Below, piece after piece: positions 9,302-18,460 of a DNA stretch of 64,000 nt; within the stretch, counting starts at the first letter, position 1; every line of letters begins with the position of its first letter. The notes under the pieces were generated by a model that was given only the letters and a program-made list of their open reading frames with translations, made no database searches and had not been told where the DNA came from. The stretch is taken from assembly GCF_001613245.1 (NCBI RefSeq), contig NZ_BDBZ01000018.1, positions 62,001 to 126,000 of the forward strand, given 5' to 3'. Source of the stretch: Nocardia speluncae NBRC 108251 (GTDB lineage: Bacteria > Actinomycetota > Actinomycetes > Mycobacteriales > Mycobacteriaceae). A program made the translations under genes and the position numbers.

Positions 9302-9363
9302 CTTCGGTCCTCTCGATGAGCGCAGGCGACCGGCCGCCCTCATCGTGACCGGTCGCCTGATCG

Positions 9364-11091
9364 TCAGTGCCCGTGCTCTTCCGAGGCGGGGGGCTCGGTG
9401 ACGTCCGTGGCCGGTGGGGTACCGGTGAGCTCGGTGATCGCCTCGACTGTGCTCGAATGAGCGGCTTCGACAACGTCTTTCGGCAGGAACGACCATTTGT
9501 GGACGATGCCGGAACCGGGGCTCTCGGCCCATCCGCCGTATGTATGCGAGACCGCCCAATGCTCTTCGGGGTAGAACAGCGGAACCGTCGTCGGTGCCGC
9601 GTTGTGGATCGTCTGTAGCTCCTGCATCACGCGGATGCGGTCCTCATGGGTGGTCTGTGCCAGCCACTCGGCGTATTTCTTGTCCCATTCGTCCCAGGCG
9701 ATATCCGGCGCCCAGAGGTAGCCCGAGCGATGCGACATGATGAACTGGTCGGGATCGGCGACACCGTGCGCGCCGATGGACCCTACGAGCAGGTCGTAGG
9801 TCTTCTGGGCCGACCGTTCCTTCAGTGCCGCGGCGTCCATACCTTCGATCTCGACTCCGATGCCGACTTCGCCGAGGTCTTCGGCGACCAGTTCGGCGGC
9901 CCGGACATCCTGGGGTAGGCCCGAATCCACATACATCCGGAGGACGAGTGGTTTGCCGTCGATCTCGCGGATACCGTCACGGTCGGTATCGGTGTAGCCG
10001 AGTTCGTCGAATGCGGTGCCGGCGGCCGTGTGGTCGGTCGGCGTGGAGTTACCGGGGTTCGCGAAGGGCGCGTCGGGATGGGGATAGCCCTGGGTCGCGG
10101 TCCGCCCCTGGCCGAGCGCCACCACATCGAGCATCTGTTCCTTGTCGACCGCATCCGACAGGGCACGCCGGAACTTCGGCGTATCCAGCGGTTTCCGCAG
10201 GAAGTTCATTTTGATCTCGGGAAAGCTCAGTGCCTGCGTCGTCAGCGAGTCGAGGTTGCCCGACTGTTCGAACTGTGCGACGAGTTCGGGGCTGAGTGTG
10301 CGGGTGGTCGCATCGATCTCCCCGGACTGCAGCGCAGTGAACGTCGCCGATTGATCGGTGATCACCGGCATCTTGATGGTATCGACCGTGGGTTTTCCGG
10401 CGAAGTATTTCTCGTTCGCGGTCAGGGTGTAACCCTCGGTGGGGCTGTAGGCCGTCAACTGGTAAGGGCCGGTGCCGATCGGCAGGTCCTGCACCGTTTT
10501 CGCTTCGGCCGGGTCGATATCGGCCCAGATGTGTTTCGCCACGATGGGGAGGTCGGCGAGGGTGACGCGGGCCAGTGAGGGGCAGGCGTCGCGGCATTCG
10601 AAACGCACGGTGTCGTCGTCGACCTGCACCACGCGGTCGACGTACGGGGTGTCGTTGACGTGGTGTGTATAGCGGCCGGTGGGTGCGTTGTGCATGTACT
10701 GGAACGAGAAGACGACGTCTTGCGGCGTGAACCGCTCGCCGTCCTGCCAGGTGACGTCTGTTCGCAGGTCGGCTTCCCAGATGTCCGGGTCGAGCTGGCG
10801 CACCTCGGTGGCGAGCCACGGTTGGGGGTCGTCGACATAGGGCGACGGTGCCAGCAGCTTGTCGTAGACGAGTTCGACGAGTTGGTCGCTCGCCCCGGCA
10901 AACAGGTTGATGGGACCGGTGTCCTTGTCGAGCGCGATGGTGAGCTGCTCGGCGGTGGCGGGACCGCTCAGTTCGCCGAACGTCGCGGCTCCGGAGCCGG
11001 AGTCCGTGCTGCCGGTGCAGCCACTCAGGGCGATCGCAAGCACGACCGCGGCGCCGGCACCGGTGCGGGCACGGCTCGGACGGTTGATCAT
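9364..11091 (-). CDS. ABC transporter substrate-binding lipoprotein (SBP_bac_5 family)
   Basis: The 575-residue extracellular binding protein has a lipoprotein signal peptide: basic RPSRARTG, a hydrophobic run and the lipobox LSGC, placing the lipidated Cys at residue 25. The mature part matches the family-5 binding proteins (DppA, OppA, NikA, CntA), with the LFAGASDQLVELVYDKLL and DVTWQDGERFTPQDVVFSF motifs. The ATG has a GAGG site. A DtxR/IdeR-type iron box lies about 75 bp upstream of the start, so expression is predicted to rise when iron is scarce. This class includes receptors for metal-chelate complexes (CntA for staphylopine), which makes metallophore uptake a reasonable hypothesis, not a demonstrated role. 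Confidence 0.9.
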   Translation of the reverse strand: MINRPSRARTGAGAAVVLAIALSGCTGSTDSGSGAATFGELSGPATAEQLTIALDKDTGPINLFAGASDQLVELVYDKLLAPSPYVDDPQPWLATEVRQLDPDIWEADLRTDVTWQDGERFTPQDVVFSFQYMHNAPTGRYTHHVNDTPYVDRVVQVDDDTVRFECRDACPSLARVTLADLPIVAKHIWADIDPAEAKTVQDLPIGTGPYQLTAYSPTEGYTLTANEKYFAGKPTVDTIKMPVITDQSATFTALQSGEIDATTRTLSPELVAQFEQSGNLDSLTTQALSFPEIKMNFLRKPLDTPKFRRALSDAVDKEQMLDVVALGQGRTATQGYPHPDAPFANPGNSTPTDHTAAGTAFDELGYTDTDRDGIREIDGKPLVLRMYVDSGLPQDVRAAELVAEDLGEVGIGVEIEGMDAAALKERSAQKTYDLLVGSIGAHGVADPDQFIMSHRSGYLWAPDIAWDEWDKKYAEWLAQTTHEDRIRVMQELQTIHNAAPTTVPLFYPEEHWAVSHTYGGWAESPGSGIVHKWSFLPKDVVEAAHSSTVEAITELTGTPPATDVTEPPASEEHGH

Positions 11092-11165
11092 GGATCCTCA
11101 ATTCGGGAGGTCAAGGACGGCCGGGGCGTCGGCGGTGGGGGCGCCGTCACTCTGGCAGTGAGTGG

Positions 11166-11180
11166 AGGTTAGCCTAACCT
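11166..11180. promoter_or_regulatory. DtxR/IdeR-type iron box upstream of the ABC importer
   Basis: AGGTTAGCCTAACCT is the exact 15-bp core of the DtxR/IdeR consensus (TTAGGTTAGSCTAACCTAA). It lies 75 bp before the binding-protein gene on the minus strand. In Mycobacteriales, iron-loaded IdeR binds such sites and represses iron-acquisition genes. Confidence 0.88.
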
Positions 11181-11258
11181 CATGTCCATTGTGAAGCTGT
11201 TGCGGTTCAGAATTTCGATACCGCCGCCGCGCAAGCGTTGTGGCCGCCCTGTGATGCT

Positions 11259-11273
11259 AGGTTAGCCTAACCT
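11259..11273. promoter_or_regulatory. DtxR/IdeR-type iron box upstream of the divergent gene pair
   Basis: A second copy of the same 15-bp core, AGGTTAGCCTAACCT, lies about 40 bp before the plus-strand gene at 11314. Two boxes 93 bp apart in one divergent intergenic region make a chance match very unlikely and suggest joint iron control of both units. Confidence 0.88.
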
Positions 11274-11313
11274 TGATAGCTCGTGCTGTTCCGTTACCGG
11301 TGAAGGAGTCTCG

Positions 11314-11961
11314 ATGCCCCCGGTTCTGCAACTCGTCCAACGTCGCGCCTCACCATCGGAAGACACGACTCACACCGCCGTTCGCGATGTGTACGACCTC
11401 GACGGCATCGATCTCGACGCCTACGCCGGCATCATGGTCAGCGGTGCCTGCGATCAGCGTTTTCTCGCCGCGCGCACCGACCGGCTCTCGGCCTGGGTGC
11501 GCGCCGGTGGACGGATTCTCGTCAACGGCCATCCGCTGGAGCGGTTCGTCGAGAACATGCCCGAGTACCGCAAGCTCGACTTCCACACGACCCGCGACCT
11601 GTGGCTCACCGAGACGGGATCGCACCCGATCTGGGACGGCGTCGACCGCCGCGACACACTCTTCAACACCGGCGTGCCCGGTACGCACTCGTTCGAAGAT
11701 CTCCAGCGTATCGGCGTCGCGGGGTTCTATGCCCACGCGTATTTCGTCGACCTGCCCGAAGGGGCCGTCGTGATCACCGGGATCGGTCCGGGGCGATTGC
11801 CCGTCGACGTGGCCTATCCCCTCGGAACCGGCGAAGTGATCCTGCATCTCGGCAACGACCTGACGGCGTTCTCCCGCCCCGGCACCTCCGCCGCCGATCT
11901 CGGCGAGCGCACACTCACCTACCTCGAGGGCGCTGCGGCGCTACAGGAGATGGCCCGATGA
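11314..11961 (+). CDS. Glutamine amidotransferase/ThuA-like conserved protein
   Basis: This 215-residue protein has no export signal. Its layout suggests a flavodoxin-like class I glutamine-amidotransferase/ThuA fold: LDAYAGIMVSGACDQRFLAARTDRL followed by LSAWVRAGGRILVNGHPLERF, and near the end AYPLGTGEVILHLGNDLTAF. The nucleophile position where catalytic GATases carry Cys is not convincingly conserved, so enzymatic activity is doubtful. It has a clear GAAGGAG ribosome-binding site, an iron box about 40 bp upstream, and an ATGA overlap with the next gene. The function is unknown; the context suggests a role accompanying the iron-regulated importer. Confidence 0.7.
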   Translation: MPPVLQLVQRRASPSEDTTHTAVRDVYDLDGIDLDAYAGIMVSGACDQRFLAARTDRLSAWVRAGGRILVNGHPLERFVENMPEYRKLDFHTTRDLWLTETGSHPIWDGVDRRDTLFNTGVPGTHSFEDLQRIGVAGFYAHAYFVDLPEGAVVITGIGPGRLPVDVAYPLGTGEVILHLGNDLTAFSRPGTSAADLGERTLTYLEGAAALQEMAR

Positions 11962-12659
11962 CCCGCGTCGCCTTCGTCCACACCGGCAGCTTCTTCCACC
12001 TCGCGGACCTGCGCGATCCCGCCGTCCGCGCCATGGACCCGGTCGATGTCTACGCGCCGGATCTGGAACCCGGCGGACTCGACGGGTTCGACGCCGTCTA
12101 CGTCGCGGCCAGACTGCATCCGGGGGTCCTGGCGCGTATCGCGCCGATCCTCGTCGGCTTCCTCGATACACCCGGCGCGCGGATGTACATCGACGGCGAG
12201 AACACCGTCGGCGACTGGCTGCCGGGCACCGCCGAAACGCGTCGCGGCACGAACTTCTGGGCCTGGCGGATCGGCGAGGACGTCGGACGCCGCTCGGTCA
12301 ACCGGGAGCACCCGTTCTGGGACGGGCTCGCCGACGATGCTGTGCACTGGCATTATCACGGTGTACTCACCCACCCCGCGACGGCCGTGCCGCTCGTCCG
12401 GCTCGAAGAGCTGGACCGTGCGGAGACCGAGTCCGAAGATCCCTGGGGTACCCCGTACCGGGCCATCCCCGGGCACAGCAACACGCTGATGTACTACGAC
12501 GCCGGCACTTTCACCGCAGAGGTGGTCGTCAGCACTATGGACGCCTCCTATCACCACGGCTCGGGTTTCATGCCGGGCGCTACGCAGCTGATGTACCGGA
12601 TGATGCACTGGCTGCGGGGCGCGCACGCCGTACCCCGGGCGATGGTGGAGGCACGCTGA
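11958..12659 (+). CDS. Conserved protein, partner of the preceding ThuA-like gene
   Basis: This 233-residue protein starts at the ATG overlapping the preceding stop (ATGA), giving MTRVAFVHTGSFFHLADL; the frame is open further upstream, but that part only shadows the previous gene. It appears related in fold to its partner: a Rossmann-like start, a loop ARMYIDGENTVGDWLPG resembling the partner's RILVNGHPLERF, and a NREHPFWDGL motif matching GSHPIWDGV. Two His-rich motifs (VHWHYHG and MDASYHHGSGFMPGA) could bind metal, but no known active site is recognised. It closes the predicted iron-regulated two-gene operon and ends 41 bp from the convergent MFS gene. Confidence 0.65.
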   Translation: MTRVAFVHTGSFFHLADLRDPAVRAMDPVDVYAPDLEPGGLDGFDAVYVAARLHPGVLARIAPILVGFLDTPGARMYIDGENTVGDWLPGTAETRRGTNFWAWRIGEDVGRRSVNREHPFWDGLADDAVHWHYHGVLTHPATAVPLVRLEELDRAETESEDPWGTPYRAIPGHSNTLMYYDAGTFTAEVVVSTMDASYHHGSGFMPGATQLMYRMMHWLRGAHAVPRAMVEAR

Positions 12660-12700
12660 AGCCGGCTCGGTGTGGAAGACGCACAGTGGCGGCGGTTCGA

Positions 12701-13981
12701 TCAACTGCGAGCAGAGGGGGCGGCCCGCGCAGTCCGCGGGCTGTGCCACACCGCGTGGACACCGTTCGGGCCGGCGCCGCGGTCTGTCGCGATGATCAGT
12801 GCGGCACAACCGAGACCGGACAGGACGAGGCTCGATCCGAACAGCGCCGGGTAGCCGAGGAGTTCGCCGACTGTTCCCGCCGCGAATCCGGCGACCCCCT
12901 GGACGGTGACGACCGCACACGCCAACAGGGTGTAGTCGCTGCCGGCGTGATCACGGTCCGAGGCGTCCATCATGAGGGTGAACACCGCGACGGTCGCGGC
13001 GCCGCCGAGAATATGTTCGGCCAGGCTCGCGGTGACGATCAGCCCGAAACCGCCGATGCCCAACGATGCGAGCAGATACAGGACCAGACTCGCGGTCTGG
13101 GTGATACCGCCGATCAGCAGCGCGTGGCGGCGGCCGTATCGAAAGCACAGCCAGCCGCCCAGCGCCGCGCCCGCGAGCGCGCCCGCCGACGACAGGACGC
13201 CCTTCACCAGGGCTATCTGGCCGAGGGTGAGTCCGGCGTCGGACATGAACGGGCCGACCATTGCCGAGCCCATCGAATCCCCGAATTTGAAACCGCCGAT
13301 GAGCAGGATGAACGCCAGCATTCCCGGTCGCCGTAGCCGCTGCCACCAGCTGGTTGTCAGCGTGGCCGGCCGGGATGAGGATGCCTTCTGCTCGGGAGGC
13401 GTTGCGGACCTGGGTAACCACCACACCGGAATCGTGGTCAGCAGTAGCAGGATCGCCATGGCGGCGAACAGGCTGCGCCAGCCCGCGAGCGCGAACAGCC
13501 AGAGCAGCGCACCGCCGCCGACGATCATGCCGATCCGGTAGGCGCCGACCTGGATGCCGTTCCCCAGGCCGCGTTCCCGCGGGCCCAGCAGTTGTACGGC
13601 CAGTCCGTCGGTGGCGATGTCCTGGGTCGCCGATACCGCGTTCACCACGGCGATTCCGATGAGCAGCCAGCGCAATGACGAGGACAGGTCCAGACAGGCG
13701 AGCCCGAACACGATTGCGGAGCTGGTGAGTTGCAGTGACAGCAGCCATTTCCGCCGGGTGCCGTACCGGTCGACGTAGGGCGCCCACAGGAATTTCAATG
13801 CCCACGGCGCGAACAGGACTCCGGTGGCACTGATCTCGATCAGCGAGAATCCGGATTCGCGGAGCACCACCGGAAGCGCCTGCGTGAAGAAGCCGTACGG
13901 CAGGCCCTGGGCGAAGTAGAGGCCGGCCAGCAGAACCAGGGTCCCGGCGGAGATCGTGCCGGGTCGAGCGATGGTTCGCAT
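12701..13981 (-). CDS. MFS transporter, AmpG-like
   Basis: This 426-residue transporter has about twelve hydrophobic helices. The opening VLLAGLYFAQGLPYGFFTQALPVVLRESGFSL and the KFLWAPYVDRYGTRRKWL loop resemble the AmpG/muropeptide and acetyl-CoA transporter branch of the MFS; an ATDGLAVQLLGPRERGLGNG segment supports this. I start it at MRTIARPG, with AGGA seven bases ahead; the frame stays open upstream but there lies inside the giant gene. It begins only 4 bp after the giant's stop, so it is probably translated from the same message. Its link to the giant is unknown: it could export or import a small molecule, or serve where an immunity gene would be expected. Confidence 0.85.
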   Translation of the reverse strand: MRTIARPGTISAGTLVLLAGLYFAQGLPYGFFTQALPVVLRESGFSLIEISATGVLFAPWALKFLWAPYVDRYGTRRKWLLSLQLTSSAIVFGLACLDLSSSLRWLLIGIAVVNAVSATQDIATDGLAVQLLGPRERGLGNGIQVGAYRIGMIVGGGALLWLFALAGWRSLFAAMAILLLLTTIPVWWLPRSATPPEQKASSSRPATLTTSWWQRLRRPGMLAFILLIGGFKFGDSMGSAMVGPFMSDAGLTLGQIALVKGVLSSAGALAGAALGGWLCFRYGRRHALLIGGITQTASLVLYLLASLGIGGFGLIVTASLAEHILGGAATVAVFTLMMDASDRDHAGSDYTLLACAVVTVQGVAGFAAGTVGELLGYPALFGSSLVLSGLGCAALIIATDRGAGPNGVHAVWHSPRTARAAPSARS

Positions 13982-13985
13982 ACGG

Positions 13986-16900
13986 TCATCCTGGCAGACG
14001 ATCACTCGTCCACAGATCCAGCTCCACCGGCGGCCGGCCGTCGCGCTGATCCTGCCCGAACTGAGCAGCGTAATCCGCCAGTTCCTCCAGCCGGGCCCGG
14101 ATACGTACCTCCGCCTCCGGTCCGGACGACGCCTCCAGTTCGGTGTGGAGGGTGTGCGACGCTTCGTCACCGAACAGCTCGATGATGCGGGCCAGGCTCG
14201 GCCGCAGCTGTTCGGTGATCTCCTGTTCACGCCGGACCGCGATTTCCGAGGGGGTGGCGCCGGTCCGCGCCCTCTCGTCCACCGGAGATCCGCGCAACAG
14301 GCGCAGTACTTGCCGCAGCCAGGCTGTCGCCATCAGGTCCGTGCGCTGTGGCGCCAGCCAGATCGTTGTTGTCGGCCAGTCGACGAGGCAACGCCGGAGG
14401 TGCGGCCGCCGCCGGTCGTCCTGATCTCCCGGCGAACGCTTCTCGGCCTCATCCACTTCCCGCTCGGTGAGCAGGTGGGTACGCGCCATTGCCTCGTCGA
14501 GAATTGTGCGTACTTCCCCGGTCGGCACGTCCAACGTCTCGGCCAGCTCATCGGTGGTGTGGCCGGCGAACGCCAGTACTTCTGCCTGCCAGGCCGTACG
14601 ACCGGGAAAGTTGTCCGGTCGTGGCTGTAGAGAGGGATCCGCCGTGCCTTCTCGCAGGATTCCGCGGGGAGCGCGTGGCGCTTGCGGCTCGGTGTACTCG
14701 CCGCCGGTGTCGTCCAGGCCGCGCCGGAGGGCTTCGACCACCGGAATCATTGCGTCGGGGACCTCGTCGCCGGTCTGCTCGGCAGCGGCGACGAGGTCAG
14801 CGACGATGTCCCGGAAGACCTTTTCTTTTTCCCACCGGAACCGATGCATGAGCAACTCGAGCGGTTTGGAGGGCTTCACTATGTCACGGTGCATCAACGC
14901 CTGATAGAGCCGGTCGGCCTGGGTTTCCTTATCGGCGAACTGGCGATCCACCCCGGCCTGGCCGATACCGTTGATTGCACCGGCTGCCACGTACGACATA
15001 TCTCCGATAAAGGATCCGCCCTCGTTGCGGCCGGCGGCCGCCCGGTTCGCCACCGCGCTGCCTTCGGATACCGTCACATCCATTCCGTGGGAGCGAACGA
15101 GCATTTCATCGAATGGTGAACTGTGCCATTGCGCGAACCAGGCGGTGAGCAGCGGACGCAATGACTCGTGATCGGCCGGGTCGTACAGAAGGTAACTTCC
15201 GACATCGGCGTACTGGTCGGGGTTCGGTTTCAGATAGGTGCCGGCGCCGGGGATGTTCGGCAGTATCTCCACGATCTCCCGGCGCGGCGGCAGCGTACCG
15301 GAGCGAGCGGTATTCACCTGGACGACATTGCCGGTGCCGAGCCGGATCACTTCTCGGGCGTAATCATCGTCGGCCACAGCTTCTTCGATCGCCGCCAGAG
15401 CGTCGTCCACCTGTTCCCACGGTTGTCTGTCCGCGGTTGCGGCGCGGTCGGCCCAGGTGGTGGCCAGTTCGCGCAGTTGCGGGTGGTCCGGGTTCGCCTC
15501 GGCGGTTTGTTGCAGCTGTGCCGCGGTCGCGCGGATGCTGTCGTAGGTGTGGCGCAGCGATCGTTCCCAATCGTCGGTGAAAGTGCGGGCGGTAGGCGCC
15601 GGGGAATAGGCGCTCACCCGGTTGTTCAAGATGCGCTGCTCCTCCACCGCGTTGCGGATGACCCCGAGGCCGTCGTTGGTCACCGTGATCCCCGCGTTCG
15701 CGAGTTCGCGAACGGCCACCGCGGGATCGCCGGCGAACAAGGCGAGCAGGCCCGGTACGATATCGCCCCCGGCGGCACGTACCAGACCTCGTGTGACCAG
15801 GTCCCGTACCGGCATCCCGTGCATCACCCGCTCGCGGGCGAGTAGATCGTCCAGAGTGCGGCGGAGTTTCGCCTCGTCGTTCGTCGACATATGTTGCCGC
15901 CACTGCGTCGGAAGCCGGATTTCGATGAGGCGTTCCCGGTATTGTTCCCATCGAATACCCCGGTCCGGCGAAATACCGCGGTGGTAATCAGCACCTCGGA
16001 ACGACACCAGCGGTACCTCGAGACCCCTGTCCGAGTTCACGGAAAATGCGGCATAAAGAACCAGCCGGCGTCCGTCTCGCAGGGTCGTATGAAGGGTGGC
16101 CAGCCGCACATCGTCGGCGCCCCCTGCTACGTCCCGCACCTCGACACCGGATAGCTCGGTCAGCGCAGTCTCGCGGAGTAGCTCGACTCGGACGTCGTCG
16201 ATCGCCTCGTGTCCTTCGGCCCATTCGCGGACGACACGGCCCACGACGGTCAAGATATTCTCGTCCGAAACACCGCTGTCCGCGGACTCCGAATCCATCG
16301 GCAGTCCGAGACCTTCCAAGATCTCTTGCTGCTGCACACGCTGAGTTCTGTTCAGCTCGAGCGAGTTCCCGCCGAGGCCGGAATCCAGCCCGGTCGATGT
16401 ATCGAAACCCATCCGCTTCTGCATATCGTAGAAGGTGTTCTTGCTGTGATGCAGGCTTGCCAATTCGGCCCAGACGTCGGCGGGAATCGCACCGAACTCA
16501 CCGCCGGCCCGTCCCAGGATCATGGCGGCAGCCAGCGGTTCGACGCCGAGCATGCTCGCCAAACCGGCGGTGGCCGGCGCATGGAGAACGCCGTTGACGA
16601 TCGCCGGCTGCTTCGCTCGTGTTCCCACTCCGGGCAGATCCGCATACGCACTGCCGACGGTGGACAGCGAACGGGAGAAATGGTCGAAGAACACCTCTGC
16701 CAACTGCGCATCGGTGGCGTAGTACAGGTTGGGCCACAGAACCATCGTGAGGTGGAACTCGTCGAGCCGGCCGGTGTTCCGGAAGTCCATGTAGGTCCTC
16801 GGAGTCTTGTCACCGACCGCGAAACTGTAGTAGGCCGTCGACTCCTTCATGAACTGATTGCCTACCAGCGGGAAGTGAAACACACCGTTGTCTTCCGGTA

Positions 16901-18460
16901 GCGAGGTACCGTGCAACGGCCGCAAATGAACATTCAACCACTTCTTCGCCGCCACATCCTCCGGCACCAGCAGTGGCCAGGTGCCTTCCTCCACTCCCCG
17001 CCGGAACATACGCATCAGACGCTCGGCTCGTTGTAGGAGCTCGGCGCTCTGCTGCTCCGACAGCTCCATCGCTTCCCCGGGCGCAGGGTACTGCAACGGC
17101 CTACGGCCCAGGGATTTCGCGACCACCCCGAGCATTTCGGCGGTCCGATACTGGTCGGCGACGATCTTTCGCGCGGGCGGTGCTATTCCGCCCGCTGTCG
17201 CGGCTTCGTAGAGTTCGGCCAGCACTGCCCGCTGCATCTTTCTGTTGGTGGCCGCGTATCGGGTGATCATCCCGCCGCCGTGGCGGACTGCACTGCCCAC
17301 CATCATGCCGATGAGCGGCCAGGGCATAAAACCGATATCGAACCCCGCCGCCAATCCCGCGCCCGCAAGGTAGCCGGCGTTCTCCACACCGGCGGTGAGC
17401 AACTTGCCGCGCACGATATTTCCGGGCGGCGGCTGCCGTGGCACATAACCCGTGCTGATCAGCCGGCGCATATGTTTGTCGATTTCGTCCCGAATCTGTT
17501 CCCGGCCGGCCTTTTCGTCGACGACCAGAACATACTGTTCCTGATGGATCCACCGACCACGGACGATCTCACCGGCGGGTAGATCCGCGGTGCGCAACTG
17601 GACAGTGGGTCCCATCGTCCAGAAGACCCGGTTGTAGAGCCACGACCAGGCGAATACGGTGTCCTTCACCGGATGAAGTGCGCGGGCCGGGTCCGGTTCC
17701 ACCAATCCATCGAGGTCGTGCCAGAGCGCGGTCACCGGTGGCAGATCGGTCCATGAAGTACGCGCCCTGGAGATGGTGCCGAAAGGTGCGGAGATACCGT
17801 CCAGGTTCGCCTCGCGCATCCAGTCGGTCGCATAGGCCATCGCCGGGTTCGGATGCTGTGCCGGATCACAGTAACCGTCGAGCCAGTTCACCCACCGTGG
17901 TGTGAACCTCGCCAGCCGGAGGTCCTGTCCCGCCCGGAGATAGCGGAGGCGTTCCTCGGCCTCACGGCCCGATACGGTGTTCAGCCGGAGACCGTGGTCC
18001 CATCCGACCACCTCACCATCGATGATCTGTCGTGCGGTGCCGCCCACCAGTCCACGGATCCGGGCCTCGGTCTCGGTCAGGTCCGACAACCACCGCTCGG
18101 CCGCTGCCGTGTTCTCGCCGCGTGCTGCCACCGGCAGCGAATCGATATGTGCCCGGAACTCTTCTGCCCACCGCAGCTTCACACCGAGCGCGGCCTCGAG
18201 TTTGCCGACCAGCCATCTGTTGCGTGCGATCCCATCCGCCAGCAACTCGAGATCCGGAAGATCCGTGGTGAGATCCGGCCATCGCTTCTTTGCGCCGAGG
18301 CCGAGAAGACCATGGATCTCGTGCAGGTACTGGTCCGGGGCCGGGCCCTCGGTGTCGTGTTGCGGGATGGGTCGAAGGCGGCCTCCGTCCGCAGTGAAGC
18401 CGACCGCGAAAACGGCCTGGATGTCGTGATGGGCCTCGGATATCTCTTGTTCCCAGAGCT
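13986..18460 (-). other. Giant: unrecognised C-terminal region with late HTH
   Basis: About 1,490 residues. A hydrophobic Gly-rich stretch (GYLAGAGLAAGFDIGFMPWP, near 17.3 kb) is followed by a helical region with NVHLRPLHGTSLPEDNGVFHF and FDTSTGLDSGLGGNSLELN. Near the end AWQAEVLAFAGHTTDELAET with LDVPTGEVRTILDEA looks like a third LuxR/sigma-type HTH (about 14.5-14.6 kb). No known catalytic domain is recognised at the C-terminus, where polymorphic toxins normally carry their toxin. Confidence 0.5.

Noticed and set aside
11601..11957. Upstream extension of the second ThuA-like gene
   Set aside because: It overlaps the preceding gene in another frame and has no coding character; the ATG at 11958 overlaps the stop.
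13982..14230. N-terminal extension of the AmpG-like MFS into the giant gene
   Set aside because: Arg-rich and out of frame with the giant; the ATG at 13981 has a ribosome-binding site and a normal MFS start.
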